Assembly: GCA_945861305.1 (NCBI GenBank)
Contig: CAMATW010000001.1
Span: 1-64,000, forward strand
Direction: 5' to 3'
Length of the DNA stretch: 64,000 nt
DNA from: Bordetella parapertussis
GTDB taxonomy: Bacteria; Pseudomonadota; Gammaproteobacteria; Burkholderiales; Burkholderiaceae_C
Positions 28,266-38,848 of the stretch are shown here, in pieces. Under the pieces are notes generated by a model that was not told where the DNA came from, did not search any database, and was given only the letters and a program-made list of their open reading frames with translations. Made by a program: the position numbers and the translations under genes. Numbering within the stretch: position 1 is the stretch's first letter; every line of letters begins with the position of its first letter.

Positions 28266-28281
28266 CAGATTTTAGCGGGTA

Positions 28282-29358
<1,077 letters not shown>

Positions 29359-29363
29359 GGTCA

Positions 29364-29394
29364 GGATTCTAGAAGCTTCCCGTGGTTAGAATCC
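29364..29394. promoter_or_regulatory. Divergent promoter region with inverted repeat
   Basis: GGATTCTA (29364-29371) and TAGAATCC (29387-29394) form an 8-bp dyad in the 60-bp gap between metH and a small membrane gene. Each arm contains a TAGAAT -10-like hexamer pointing outward to its gene. It could be two back-to-back promoters, an operator, or both. Confidence 0.45.
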
Positions 29395-29418
29395 ACATCT
29401 CTTTATTGGAGTTACTCT

Positions 29419-29556
29419 ATGTCTGATGCGCACAACCAAGCTGGCGAAGAACAAGACGCTGTTGAGGCCATTGTTCCCCTCATGCCCATCGTGCTGCCTA
29501 TTGGTGGCGGTATTTTGATTTTCTTGTTGGCCTTTATTGCGGTCTTCATGGCCTGA
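29419..29556 (+). CDS. 45-residue single-span membrane peptide
   Basis: A small open frame beginning at ATG 29419, 8 bases after TTGGAG. The product has an acidic N-terminal half (Ser-Asp-Ala-His-Asn-Gln-Ala-Gly-Glu-Glu-Gln-Asp-Ala) and one hydrophobic helix (about residues 20-44: Pro-Leu-Met-Pro-Ile-Val-Leu-Pro-Ile-Gly-Gly-Gly...). A good ribosome site, a -10-like TAGAAT before it and a terminator after it all argue that it is a real monocistronic gene. Function unknown; the topology is like that of small regulators of membrane complexes. Confidence 0.65.
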   Translation: MSDAHNQAGEEQDAVEAIVPLMPIVLPIGGGILIFLLAFIAVFMA

Positions 29557-29582
29557 TTCGGCCGCTTAACCACCCACCTGAC

Positions 29583-29608
29583 AGCGCCTATTCCACGGCG
29601 CTTTTTTA
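29583..29608 (+). terminator. Rho-independent terminator after the small membrane gene
   Basis: AGCGCC-TATTCCAC-GGCGCT followed by TTTTTT: 6-bp GC-rich stem, 8-base loop, 27 bases after the stop codon of the 45-residue peptide. It separates that gene from pckG. Confidence 0.85.
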
Positions 29609-29684
29609 TTGGCTTGAGGTGAATGCCTTGTCTTGGCTCTCAAACAGGGCATTGACCTTAACCAATTGAAGTCAGGAGCTCCCC

Positions 29685-31535
29685 ATGAATGCACCCGCCC
29701 CTCAGGGAATAGGGTTGTCACCCCCGTTTTTTGTGAAAAATCGCAAGCTCATTGCTTGGGTTGCCGAGATGGTGGCCTTGTGCAAACCCGTCGCCGTGCA
29801 CTGGTGCGACGGCAGCGATGCTGAGTACCAACAGCTTTGCCAATTACTGGTTAAGTCCGGCACCTTCAAACAACTCAACCCTGCCAAGCGCCCCAACTCG
29901 TTTTTAGCCTGCTCTGACCCCTCGGACGTGGCCCGTGTGGAAGACCGCACCTTCATTTGTTCCGAACACAAAGAAAACGCCGGTCCTACTAATAACTGGA
30001 TGTCGCCGGACGAGATGCGCCAAACCCTGCAACCCTTGTTTGACGGCTGCATGGCAGGTCGCACCCTGTATGTGGTGCCTTTCTCCATGGGCCCGCTGGG
30101 CAGCCCGATTGCCCACATTGGCATCGAGCTCTCCGACAGCGCCTATGTGGCAGTGAATATGAAGATCATGACCCGCATGGGCAAAGCGGTGTATGAGGTG
30201 CTGGGAACCGACGGCGAGTTTGTGCCTTGTGTGCACACGGTGGGCGCACCCTTGAAGGCTGGGGACAATGATGTGAGCTGGCCTTGCAACACAACCAAGT
30301 ACATCGTTCACTACCCCGAAACCCGCGAAATTTGGTCTTATGGCTCGGGCTATGGCGGCAACGCGCTCCTTGGCAAGAAATGCTTTGCGCTGCGCATTGC
30401 CTCGAACATGGGAAGAGACCAAGGTTGGTTGGCCGAGCACATGCTGATCTTGGGCGTGACCAACCCTGAAGGAAAAAAATACCATGTGGCGGCCGCCTTC
30501 CCCAGCGCTTGCGGCAAGACCAACTTCGCCATGCTGATTCCACCCGCGGGCATGCCGGGCTGGAAGGTCACCACCATTGGTGACGACATCGCCTGGATCA
30601 AGCCCGGCACGGACGGCAGACTGCGCGCCATCAACCCCGAGGCCGGCTACTTTGGCGTAGCCCCGGGCACCAACACCTTGACCAACCCCAACTGCATGGC
30701 CAGCTTGGACAAGAACGTGATCTTCACCAATGTGGCTTTAACCGACGACGGCGATGTTTGGTGGGAAGGCATGAGCGAGGCTCCCAGCCACTGCATCGAC
30801 TGGCAGGGCAAAGACTGGACGCCCGCCATCGCCCGAGAAACCGGCGCCAAAGCTGCCCACGCCAATGCCCGCTTCACCGTGGCAGCGACCAACAACCCCG
30901 CACTCGACAGCGCTTGGGACGACCCCGCTGGCGTGACGATTGACGCCTTTATCTTTGGCGGTCGCCGCTCAACCACCGTGCCCTTGGTGACCGAAGCCCG
31001 CAACTGGGTGGAGGGCGTTTACATGGCCGCCACCATGGGCTCCGAGACCACCGCCGCTGCCGCTGGCCAGCAAGGCGTGGTGCGCCGCGACCCCTTCGCC
31101 ATGCTGCCTTTCATGGGCTACAACATGAGCGACTATTTCCAACACTGGTTGCAACTAGGCCAAAAGCTGCAAGCCAGCGGTGCCAAGTTGCCTGCTATTT
31201 ATTGCGTCAACTGGTTCCGTAAAGGCGAGGACGGCAAGTTTGTCTGGCCTGGCTATGGCGAGAACATGCGTGTACTCAAGTGGATGATCGACCGCATAGA
31301 AGGCCGCGCCAAGGGTGCTGAAAACGTGTTTGGTATCAGCCCTGACTACGAAGAGTTGAATTGGAGCGGGTTGAGCTTCTCACCTGCGCAGTTCCTCACC
31401 GTCACCCACATCGACAAAGCGGCTTGGCAAACCGAATTGGGCTTGCACGAGGAGTTGTTCCAACAACTGGCTCACCGCCTGCCACCAGAGTTACCTGCCA
31501 CCAAAGCCGCGATTGCGCATCGTCTAGGTGCTTGA
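29685..31535 (+). CDS. pckG: Phosphoenolpyruvate carboxykinase (GTP)
   Basis: Converts oxaloacetate and GTP to PEP, the entry step of gluconeogenesis. The 616-residue product has the GTP-type P-loop [10 protein letters not shown] with the hyper-reactive Cys, the metal/PEP-binding Arg-Arg-Ser-Thr-Thr-Val-Pro-Leu and Ser-Met-Gly-Pro-Leu-Gly-Ser-Pro. AGGAG lies about eight bases before the ATG. The gene is alone, bounded by a terminator on the left and by convergent rsmA three bases to the right. Confidence 0.95.
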   Translation: MNAPAPQGIGLSPPFFVKNRKLIAWVAEMVALCKPVAVHWCDGSDAEYQQLCQLLVKSGTFKQLNPAKRPNSFLACSDPSDVARVEDRTFICSEHKENAGPTNNWMSPDEMRQTLQPLFDGCMAGRTLYVVPFSMGPLGSPIAHIGIELSDSAYVAVNMKIMTRMGKAVYEVLGTDGEFVPCVHTVGAPLKAGDNDVSWPCNTTKYIVHYPETREIWSYGSGYGGNALLGKKCFALRIASNMGRDQGWLAEHMLILGVTNPEGKKYHVAAAFPSACGKTNFAMLIPPAGMPGWKVTTIGDDIAWIKPGTDGRLRAINPEAGYFGVAPGTNTLTNPNCMASLDKNVIFTNVALTDDGDVWWEGMSEAPSHCIDWQGKDWTPAIARETGAKAAHANARFTVAATNNPALDSAWDDPAGVTIDAFIFGGRRSTTVPLVTEARNWVEGVYMAATMGSETTAAAAGQQGVVRRDPFAMLPFMGYNMSDYFQHWLQLGQKLQASGAKLPAIYCVNWFRKGEDGKFVWPGYGENMRVLKWMIDRIEGRAKGAENVFGISPDYEELNWSGLSFSPAQFLTVTHIDKAAWQTELGLHEELFQQLAHRLPPELPATKAAIAHRLGA

Positions 31536-31538
31536 TAC

Positions 31539-32312
31539 TTAAGGCCTGCTGGCGCTCACCTGCTGCGCCAGCAGCACATACTCAGCCACCGCTACCTCTT
31601 CGGCGCGGCGCTGCACATCAAAGTCAGCTGCCACACCCCGATCTTGCAACCAGCGGCCCAAGGTGTGCCTTAGCAGTTTGCGCCGCTGGCTGAACGCCAC
31701 TTGCACCAATTCACTGAGCAGCGCCACAGGCAGCGGCGCGGGCTGCGAATGGGGGACCATGCGCACGACCGCGCTGTCTACGCGCGGGGGCGGATCAAAG
31801 GCCAGGGGGCCGACTTCCACCACCATCTCCATGGCGTAACGCCATTGCAACATCACGCTCAATCGCCCATAAGCTGCGCTAGACGGCGCAGCCACCATGC
31901 GCTCAACCACCTCTTTTTGCAACATGAAGTGCTGATCTTGAATGACCGCCACATGGTCCAACAAGTGAAACAAGATGGGGGTAGATATGTTGTAGGGCAA
32001 GTTGCCAACCACCCGCAAGGTTTGCGAATTTAAATTGATTGCCAAGGCCGTGATGTCAACCTTAAGCACATCTGCTTCGTGCACCGTCAAGTGCTTGTGT
32101 TGGCGCAAACGTGCTGCCAAGTCGCGGTCTAGCTCAATCACGTGCAAATGGCCAAGTCGCTCGACCAAGGGCTGGGTCATGGCCGCCAAGCCCGGGCCGA
32201 TTTCCAGCATCTGTTGCCCCGACTGTGGGTCAATGGTGTTGACAATTTCGCTTATCACGCCTTGATCGGTCAAAAAGTGCTGACCAAAACGCTTGCGTGC
32301 TTGGTGTTTCAC
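31539..32312 (-). CDS. rsmA: 16S rRNA (adenine1518/1519-N6)-dimethyltransferase
   Basis: KsgA/RsmA dimethylates two adenines of helix 45 late in 30S assembly. The 257-residue product shows Lys-Arg-Phe-Gly-Gln-His-Phe-Leu at the N-terminus, the SAM loop [11 protein letters not shown] and the catalytic Asn-Leu-Pro-Tyr. It begins with GTG directly after the surA stop (no gap). E. coli has pdxA between surA and rsmA; here pdxA is absent from the cluster. Confidence 0.94.
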   Translation of the reverse strand: MKHQARKRFGQHFLTDQGVISEIVNTIDPQSGQQMLEIGPGLAAMTQPLVERLGHLHVIELDRDLAARLRQHKHLTVHEADVLKVDITALAINLNSQTLRVVGNLPYNISTPILFHLLDHVAVIQDQHFMLQKEVVERMVAAPSSAAYGRLSVMLQWRYAMEMVVEVGPLAFDPPPRVDSAVVRMVPHSQPAPLPVALLSELVQVAFSQRRKLLRHTLGRWLQDRGVAADFDVQRRAEEVAVAEYVLLAQQVSASRP

Positions 32313-33701
32313 TTATTGCGGGGTTTCGCGGTATTCGACAAAGGCGCGCCCGCGTACCTCGCGCTCCCAGTTTTTATAGGCTTCCTCAAACTTTTTCTCG
32401 CGCAAGATGTTGCGTGCCAAGTCTTGTTGTTCGCGCAAACTCAGCGGCGCTTCGCGCCTCTCAAGCACCTCTATCAGGTGCACGCCAAAGCGCGAAACCA
32501 GCGGGTCACCCACCTGACCGGGGGCCAGCTTGGCCATGGCCTCTTCAAATTCGGGCACCATCATGCCCGGGTTGGCCCAGCCTAAGTCACCACCTTGGTT
32601 GGCGCTACCGTCTTGCGAGTGCTCCTTGGCGAGCGCTTCAAACTCAGCCGTACCGAGTTCGATCTTGCGCTTAAAGCCAGCCAACTGCGCACGCGCTGCA
32701 TCTTGGCTGAGGTTTCCGCCTGGGCGCAACAAAATATGCCGCGCATGGGTTTGAGTCACGGTGTCTGGCAAAGCGTCTGCGCTGCGTCTTTCCAACAGCT
32801 TCAGTACATGAAAGCCGGCGGCCGAGCGAAGCGGCCCTGCTAACTGGCCAACTACGGTGTCTTTGGTGGCATCGACAAACAAGCTTGGGTAACGGCTGGG
32901 GGGACGCAAGCCCAAGACGCCGCCATTGCTGCGATCAGCTGCACTGGAAAACTGAGCGGCCAATTTTGAAAAATCTTCACCTGCTTTGAGTTTTCGCATC
33001 ACCTCGTCGGCTTTTGTCAGCTGCTTGGCTACATCGTCGGCGCTGGCGTTTTCGGGTAAAAGAAACAAGATGTGGGCGATATTGATATCAGCATTGGGAT
33101 TGGCAGCGTTATTGCGCTCTTGCAAAAAAGCATCAACTTCGAAATCTTGAATCTTTATGCGTGCATTGACCTCGCGCTCGCGTACCCTTTGGAGCAACAT
33201 CTGGCGACGAACTTGGGTACGGTATTGTTCCCATGACAAGCCTTGCTCTTGCAAACGTTGCTGCAACTGTTGGATGTTCAATTGATTGCGTTGCGCAGTT
33301 TTTTCGATGGCCTTGTCCAACTCATCTGAGCTGATTTGCATCCCGTAGAGCTTGGCACTACCTATTTGCGCCGCCTCGTCAATCAAGGTTTCCATGGCCT
33401 CCATCAACAAATTGCTGCGGCCTAGCTTTGCTGCGGCAGGGTCGGCCATGGCTGCAAGGCGAGTGACCTCTTGGTTGGTGATAGGTTCGTTATCGACCAC
33501 CGCCACGATAAAGTCTGAAGCACGCGAGGACTCTTTGGGGGCCAAGGAAGGGGGCGGGGTGCGCACACTCAAACCTGCGCCGACTCCCCCGGGCGAGGGC
33601 TTGAGGGTTTGAGGCATGGCCACACAAGCGCCAGCACAGCATAGGCCGACTGCCAGACTGCGCAAAAAATTGGAAGAACAAGTCATAGAAAAATCAGTCA
33701 T
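32313..33701 (-). CDS. surA: Periplasmic peptidyl-prolyl isomerase/chaperone SurA
   Basis: Escorts outer-membrane proteins, LptD among them, across the periplasm. From the ATG at 33701, which overlaps the lptD stop (ATGACTGA), the product is 462 residues with a hydrophobic signal segment at about 10-28, the SurA N-domain, and two parvulin domains beginning near Ile-Leu-Phe-Leu-Leu-Pro and Arg-His-Ile-Leu-Leu-Arg-Pro-Gly. The open frame extends 13 codons upstream into lptD, but the overlapping ATG gives the better signal peptide. Gene order lptD-surA-rsmA follows the common scheme. Confidence 0.92.
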   Translation of the reverse strand: MTDFSMTCSSNFLRSLAVGLCCAGACVAMPQTLKPSPGGVGAGLSVRTPPPSLAPKESSRASDFIVAVVDNEPITNQEVTRLAAMADPAAAKLGRSNLLMEAMETLIDEAAQIGSAKLYGMQISSDELDKAIEKTAQRNQLNIQQLQQRLQEQGLSWEQYRTQVRRQMLLQRVREREVNARIKIQDFEVDAFLQERNNAANPNADINIAHILFLLPENASADDVAKQLTKADEVMRKLKAGEDFSKLAAQFSSAADRSNGGVLGLRPPSRYPSLFVDATKDTVVGQLAGPLRSAAGFHVLKLLERRSADALPDTVTQTHARHILLRPGGNLSQDAARAQLAGFKRKIELGTAEFEALAKEHSQDGSANQGGDLGWANPGMMVPEFEEAMAKLAPGQVGDPLVSRFGVHLIEVLERREAPLSLREQQDLARNILREKKFEEAYKNWEREVRGRAFVEYRETPQ

Positions 33702-36102
33702 ATTGGCTAAATCGGCTGGGTGCATGGGGCTGGTTTTCACGCAAGTTTTGGTAGCGCGGGATATTGTTTTTCAACGAAGACAAGGGGTTGATGCCTACGC
33801 GCGAAAAGTCGTTGAACTCCAATTGAAACATCAATCGACTGTTGGGGCTGTCGGTCAGGGATACCTGACTGCGTGAGACGACCACACGCCCCACCCAACA
33901 ACCAGCGTCGTACTCCAAGCCAGTCAGGGTTTCGATGAAGCGCTTTTCAAGCATGCTGTAGTTGCCCCGCCCCACGGTAAACCATCGCTGCTCGCCCAAA
34001 CCACGCCCTCGTCCATCGTCGACACCACGGTCACCCCACAAGTCGTTAAGCGGCCACTGCCAAGCCACGTCCATGGTGGTGGAGACTGAGCGCTGATACC
34101 GGTAAGACGCTGTCAGTACACGGTAGCTGCTGGGGTTGTAGCGTGTACCCACCGATGAACGCTCGGAGATCGCCGTCTCGGGGTTGTATTGCACGATGCT
34201 GTCAAGCGCCCAGCGTGGGGTCAAATAGGTGCTGGCGCCCAGCAAGATGTCGCTGAAGCTGTCGGTCAATGGTGTGGCTGTGGGCGTGAGCAACACCTTT
34301 TGGTCTTTGAAACGAAAACGCTGTGCCAGCGCAAACTTGGCACCCTCCCCTCCTGTTTCAGGATTGATCAAGCGAGACGTCGCACCCACGGTCAAGGTGC
34401 GACTGTCTGAAACGCGGTCTTGTCCAGAAAATGCGTTCTCAGTAAAAATAGTGGCAAAGTTAAAGTCGTTGAAACCTGTGTCGTAATTAGGCAAGTCACT
34501 TTGTGAGCGAAAGGGTGTGTTAACAAAATAGGCGCGCGGCTCTAAAGTCTGAGTCCAAACTGTTCCAAACCATTGGCTGGGTCTCTCAAACACCACGCCA
34601 CTGTCAACGCTAAAAGTTGGTACGGTAACGCTGGCGTTATTGCTGGCTGTACTGGTTCCGTAAATGCCTTTGTAGGTTTCGTCATACTGGTATTGGCGGG
34701 TTTGCAGCATCAGCTTAGGCGTGACATAGCCATAAGGCAGGTATTGAGGGGCGCTGACTTGGGTGAGCAAGACCAGGCGCTGGGCATTGGGTTGGTTGCA
34801 ATACTGGCTGCCAGCATAGACGTTGCAATACCAAGCCCTGTCGGCGCTGAAGCGGGTAGCTTCGCCGCCCACCGCCAAATCTAGACCGCCCACATCGGCA
34901 CGTAAATAGTTGGCATTGACCTGCGGCATACGGTTAAAGGGCGGCGCAATCGGGGCGGTCACGTCTTGCAGCGTCTGGTATTGGGTCGCGCTGGTGGAGG
35001 TAGTGAAAGTGCCCTTGGCCCAACCCAATGTAGCCGAAGATGGCAATAAGCGTTGCGTTAAGGGTCCGCCCGAGACGGTGGAAAAGTCTTTCCAATAATT
35101 TGCGTCACTGACGCGGTTGATATTGAAACCAAACCCTATCGGCTGTCGGGCATCAGACCATCCATTGTGTTGGTGCGAATAGCCCCAGCGGTAATTGCCA
35201 CGCAAAGAGTCATAGGGCATGACATTGAGTTTGGCCACGCCATCAAAAGGGGGGTTGGGAATCTTGCGCTCAAGGTAGCGAAACTCCGAGTCAAAGCGAG
35301 TGCCGCGCCTGGCCATGGAGGTGGTGGTCACCGTCAAGTCACGGTTAGGCGCCAAATTAACGTAATAAGGCAAACTCGCTTCTACACCGCCTTTGTTGTC
35401 AATTGCAAAAGCGGGCGGCAAAAAACCTGATTTGCGCTGCGCGCTCAAAGGAAAGCTGAACGAGGGTATGGGCAGCAAAGGAATGTTCATGAAACGCAAT
35501 ACCCCGTCTTCGGCCAAGCCCTCATTCAAGTCATTGTCAAAGTTTATTTTTTCGGCCTCGACCATCCAGTCGGGCAGCCACGAGGGGCCGGGTTTGCGGG
35601 TGCAGGTGGTGTAGGTGGCTTTTTTGGCTACCGCGTGTTTTTCGTCAATAAAATCTATGCGCTGAGCTTGCCCATGTCCTTCGGAGCGCAAAAAAGTGTA
35701 AGACGGATTGAGAAAAAAACCGCTGAACGCATCCACTTGCAAGTCGAGCAAACTTCCTTGGTAGCGGTTACCGGCTCGGTTAATGTACACATTGCCGCTG
35801 GCGCGTGCGCGGTCGTCCGGTTGGTAATAATCAATGCTGTCAGCCTGAATCAAGGTGTCGGCTTTGCGCAGCACGCTGTTGCCCTGCAAGGAAGTATCAA
35901 GATCGGTTCGGCCCGTTATAAAGTCGCTTTGCAAATAGGTGGGTAACTGGTTGCGAATTTGCGGCGCCAAGCGGTCCATCAAACCCGAGCTGGGCTTGAG
36001 TTTGAGCGAAGGCTCTCCTTCTTGAGCAAAAACGGGCGAGCACAACAAGACATTGCAGGACCCTACACTGGCGAACACCGACAATAGAAAAATCTTGCGC
36101 AT
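33694..36102 (-). CDS. lptD: LPS-assembly outer-membrane protein LptD
   Basis: The beta-barrel that inserts LPS into the outer leaflet together with LptE. The 802-residue product has a signal peptide (Met-Arg-Lys-Ile-Phe-Leu-Leu-Ser-Val-Phe), an N-terminal OstA/jelly-roll domain (Ile-Gln-Ala-Asp-Ser-Ile-Asp-Tyr-Tyr ... Gly-Asn-Val-Tyr-Ile), and a long barrel with aromatic-rich strands. It ends Arg-Phe-Ser-Gln-Tyr-Asp. Cysteines for the inter-domain disulfides are few and not in the E. coli positions as far as can be seen by eye. It is divergent from the amgK-like gene. Confidence 0.93.
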   Translation of the reverse strand: MRKIFLLSVFASVGSCNVLLCSPVFAQEGEPSLKLKPSSGLMDRLAPQIRNQLPTYLQSDFITGRTDLDTSLQGNSVLRKADTLIQADSIDYYQPDDRARASGNVYINRAGNRYQGSLLDLQVDAFSGFFLNPSYTFLRSEGHGQAQRIDFIDEKHAVAKKATYTTCTRKPGPSWLPDWMVEAEKINFDNDLNEGLAEDGVLRFMNIPLLPIPSFSFPLSAQRKSGFLPPAFAIDNKGGVEASLPYYVNLAPNRDLTVTTTSMARRGTRFDSEFRYLERKIPNPPFDGVAKLNVMPYDSLRGNYRWGYSHQHNGWSDARQPIGFGFNINRVSDANYWKDFSTVSGGPLTQRLLPSSATLGWAKGTFTTSTSATQYQTLQDVTAPIAPPFNRMPQVNANYLRADVGGLDLAVGGEATRFSADRAWYCNVYAGSQYCNQPNAQRLVLLTQVSAPQYLPYGYVTPKLMLQTRQYQYDETYKGIYGTSTASNNASVTVPTFSVDSGVVFERPSQWFGTVWTQTLEPRAYFVNTPFRSQSDLPNYDTGFNDFNFATIFTENAFSGQDRVSDSRTLTVGATSRLINPETGGEGAKFALAQRFRFKDQKVLLTPTATPLTDSFSDILLGASTYLTPRWALDSIVQYNPETAISERSSVGTRYNPSSYRVLTASYRYQRSVSTTMDVAWQWPLNDLWGDRGVDDGRGRGLGEQRWFTVGRGNYSMLEKRFIETLTGLEYDAGCWVGRVVVSRSQVSLTDSPNSRLMFQLEFNDFSRVGINPLSSLKNNIPRYQNLRENQPHAPSRFSQYD

Positions 36103-36153
36103 GAAAGAAGACTAGGCTGCCCGAAAGCGCTGTTTGTAGAATTTGGATTATCC

Positions 36154-37272
36154 ATGAGCCCATCTTCCCTAGACTTTCTCCCCGATCTACCCCTGACATC
36201 GGCCATTCAACTGCTCGGCTGGCAAGACATTTCTCGCGCCCAAGCTTTCGCTAAATGGCTTGAGTCTTTGTCCCCAACACACAAACTCCAGCCTGAAACC
36301 GTGCGCGCAGCCAGTGCCGACGCAAGCTTTCGGCGTTACTTCAGGGTCGATACCCCAAGGGCAAGCCTGATCATCATGGACGCGCCCCCCGACAAGGAAA
36401 ACAGCCAGCCATTTGTGGCCATTGCGTCTTTGATGCAAAAGGCAGGCTTATTGGTGCCTCAGGTGCTGGCTTGGGACCCGGTCCAAGGCTTTATGCTACT
36501 TGACGATCTTGGACAAGACACCATGATGCAAGTGCTTGACGTTACTAAGCCAGAGCAAAATCGGGGTTTATTTAACCGTGCGCTGGATGCGTTGCTGAGT
36601 TTGCAGCAAGCCTCATGCCCTGAGGTATTGCCGCCTTATGACGCTGCGGTGCTGCAACGAGAGTTGCAATTGTTTCCCAACTGGTATGTAGGCCAACACC
36701 GTGGCAAGACCTTGAGCGCGGACCAAGCGCAAGTTCTTCACAACAGCTTCTCAGTTCTGGTTTCGCGCAACTTGGCTGCGCCCATGGTGTTTGTTCACCG
36801 AGACTTTATGCCGCGCAACTTGATGATGCCGTGGGATTTAAATGAGCCACGCTTGGGCGTTTTAGATTTCCAAGACGCGGTCTATGGCCCAATTACCTAT
36901 GATATTGCCAGCCTGATGCGGGACGCCTTCATCAGTTGGGAAGAAGACTTTTGCCTGGATGTAACGGTTCGCTACTGGGAGAGAGCTCGCGCCCTTGGAA
37001 TGCTCGACCATGACGGTTGGCACAGCGACTTTGGGGCTTTTTACAGGGCGGTGGAATGGATGGGTTTGCAAAGGCATTTGAAGGTGGCCGGTATCTTCGC
37101 TCGCCTGGGCCTGCGAGACGGGAAACCCAAATACTTGGCAGATACACCCCGCTTTGTAAACTACATACGCGCCACCTGTAGTCGCTACCGCGAACTCATG
37201 CCGCTGTTGCGCTTGATCGACAATATCGAAGACCATAATCCTGTCAGCGGTTTTGCTTACGGTCGGATATAG
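36154..37272 (+). CDS. amgK: Cell-wall amino-sugar kinase (AmgK-like phosphotransferase)
   Basis: A 372-residue aminoglycoside-phosphotransferase-fold kinase. The Brenner motif His-Arg-Asp-Phe-Met-Pro-Arg-Asn-Leu and the metal-binding Leu-Asp-Phe-Gln-Asp-Ala are intact. Location next to lptD, as in Pseudomonas, suggests AmgK, the anomeric MurNAc/GlcNAc kinase of peptidoglycan recycling. However, murU, which normally follows amgK, is missing; rsmE begins five bases after the stop. The substrate therefore rests on family and neighbourhood only. Confidence 0.72.
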   Translation: MSPSSLDFLPDLPLTSAIQLLGWQDISRAQAFAKWLESLSPTHKLQPETVRAASADASFRRYFRVDTPRASLIIMDAPPDKENSQPFVAIASLMQKAGLLVPQVLAWDPVQGFMLLDDLGQDTMMQVLDVTKPEQNRGLFNRALDALLSLQQASCPEVLPPYDAAVLQRELQLFPNWYVGQHRGKTLSADQAQVLHNSFSVLVSRNLAAPMVFVHRDFMPRNLMMPWDLNEPRLGVLDFQDAVYGPITYDIASLMRDAFISWEEDFCLDVTVRYWERARALGMLDHDGWHSDFGAFYRAVEWMGLQRHLKVAGIFARLGLRDGKPKYLADTPRFVNYIRATCSRYRELMPLLRLIDNIEDHNPVSGFAYGRI

Positions 37273-37277
37273 CCGAG

Positions 37278-37988
37278 GTGCCACGTTTTTTCTGCGCACA
37301 CCCATTGCAAGCAGGCTTGTCTTTGGAATTACCTGCCGACACCAGCCGCCACATCCAAGTCTTGCGCTTACAACCTGGTGCGGTGATCACCTTATTTGAT
37401 GGACGCGGCGGCGAGTACGAGGCCTGTATCCTTCAAATGGGGCGACACACCGTTACGACAAGAATAGAAGCGCACCATGCAATAGAGCGCGAAAGCTCGG
37501 TCTACAGCCATGTGGTAATAGGTATGCCGGCCAATGAGCGCATGGATTGGTTGGTGGAAAAAGCCACCGAACTGGGCGTTGCGCGTATCACCCCGCTGAT
37601 GACTGCACGCGGTGTACTTCGATTGAGCGCCGAGCGCGCCCAAAAACGCCAACTGCACTGGCAAGGCATTGCACAAGCAGCTTGCGCGCAATCGGGACGT
37701 AACACGCCGCCACATATCGATGTACCGCAAAACTGGTCTGAATGGTTAAACACATTGCCCCACGATGAAGGGCAGGCACGCTGGATGCTGTCCTTGTCCG
37801 CCAAGTCATCCCCTTTGGTTGCGCTTACACAAAACCGGCGTGTGCTTTTGCTCAGCGGCCCCGAAGGTGGCTTGAGCTGCGACGAAGAAGCACAAGCGCT
37901 TGAGCGAGATTTCGTTGCTGTCAGCTTGGGCACACGGGTGTTGCGAGCGGAAACGGCACCGCTGTCGGTGCTGTCACGCTGGCTTTAG
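37278..37988 (+). CDS. rsmE: 16S rRNA (uracil1498-N3)-methyltransferase
   Basis: A SPOUT-class methyltransferase of 236 residues with an N-terminal PUA-like domain (Pro-Arg-Phe-Phe) and the knotted SAM site: Trp-Leu-Val-Glu-Lys-Ala-Thr-Glu-Leu-Gly-Val, Leu-Leu-Ser-Gly-Pro-Glu-Gly-Gly-Leu and Leu-Gly-Thr-Arg-Val-Leu-Arg-Ala-Glu-Thr-Ala. It starts with GTG five bases after amgK, so they are one transcript. Its stop overlaps the convergent hydrolase by four bases. Confidence 0.93.
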   Translation: MPRFFCAHPLQAGLSLELPADTSRHIQVLRLQPGAVITLFDGRGGEYEACILQMGRHTVTTRIEAHHAIERESSVYSHVVIGMPANERMDWLVEKATELGVARITPLMTARGVLRLSAERAQKRQLHWQGIAQAACAQSGRNTPPHIDVPQNWSEWLNTLPHDEGQARWMLSLSAKSSPLVALTQNRRVLLLSGPEGGLSCDEEAQALERDFVAVSLGTRVLRAETAPLSVLSRWL

Positions 37989-38842
37989 AGGGCGTAACGG
38001 CTGTCTAGCCAAGCCAGCAGTTTGGTCAATACCATGGCTTTTTCAGGGTCGTTAAAAATCTCGTGGTACATCACATTGAAACAGTACGACTGAAGCACCT
38101 CTGAGGGTGCTAAGCGTGCAAATTCTGCACTCGCTTGCGGCAACACCAACTGATCTTGACCCGCATACAGGAGCAATGTCGGCATAGACCAAGCGCTGGC
38201 CTGGGCCACAGTTTGAGCGCCTTCTTTCAATATCCAAGCTGCCAATCCTGCAGAGATTTGTCGATGCACCAAGGGGTCTTCCACATAAGCTCGAACCACC
38301 TGTGCGTCGCGGGCGACCCAAGGGGTTTTCACTCCGTTATCAACCCTCACATGGGGGAACAATTTAGGCAAGGTTGCGAGTAGAAATTTTTGAATCAGAT
38401 TGGTTTGTGCGCCCAAAGCTGGCGAACTCATCACCAAAGCATCGATGTGAGGCAAGGAATTCGCTACAGCACGGGCTGCAATCAAGCCACCCATGCTGTG
38501 GCCCAGGAGCACCAAGGGAGCGGGCGTTAGGGCGCGCACATGCTTAATCACAAAATCCACATCGTCTAGCAAATGGGTTGAGGAGAGCAAGTTGCCGCGC
38601 ATTCCACTGGACAAACCATGACCGTGGTGGTCATAACCAAACACCACATAGCCAGCCGCCTGCAAGGCGCTGGCAATGTATCCGTAACGGCCCATATGTT
38701 CACCCAAGCCATGCAACAGCAAAACAGCAGCTCGTGCGTTTTCCGGCGGCTGAGGCCAAACGTAAAAAGCCAGCGTTTGCTCGCCGTGGTCGAGTTGGGT
38801 GATATGGGGTTTTTGGGCCGCTTGATCGGCAATAGAGGACAT
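37985..38842 (-). CDS. Alpha/beta hydrolase, monoacylglycerol-lipase-like
   Basis: A 285-residue Hydrolase_4-family enzyme. His-Gly-Leu-Gly-Glu-His at about 44-49 forms the oxyanion region, Gly-His-Ser-Met-Gly-Gly holds the nucleophile Ser, and Tyr-Ala-Gly-Gln-Asp-Gln-Leu-Val supplies the acid; the catalytic His is near the C-terminus (Tyr-His-Glu-Ile-Phe-Asn-Asp). These features match lysophospholipase/monoacylglycerol lipases; the real substrate is unknown. No signal peptide. It follows metW by six bases and may be read through from metX-metW. Confidence 0.82.
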   Translation of the reverse strand: MSSIADQAAQKPHITQLDHGEQTLAFYVWPQPPENARAAVLLLHGLGEHMGRYGYIASALQAAGYVVFGYDHHGHGLSSGMRGNLLSSTHLLDDVDFVIKHVRALTPAPLVLLGHSMGGLIAARAVANSLPHIDALVMSSPALGAQTNLIQKFLLATLPKLFPHVRVDNGVKTPWVARDAQVVRAYVEDPLVHRQISAGLAAWILKEGAQTVAQASAWSMPTLLLYAGQDQLVLPQASAEFARLAPSEVLQSYCFNVMYHEIFNDPEKAMVLTKLLAWLDSRYAL

Positions 38843-38848
38843 GAAGTC

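Noticed and set aside
28171..28281. Cobalamin riboswitch before metH
   Set aside because: The 111-bp leader is too short and lacks the B12 box; its blocks match the SAH aptamer instead.
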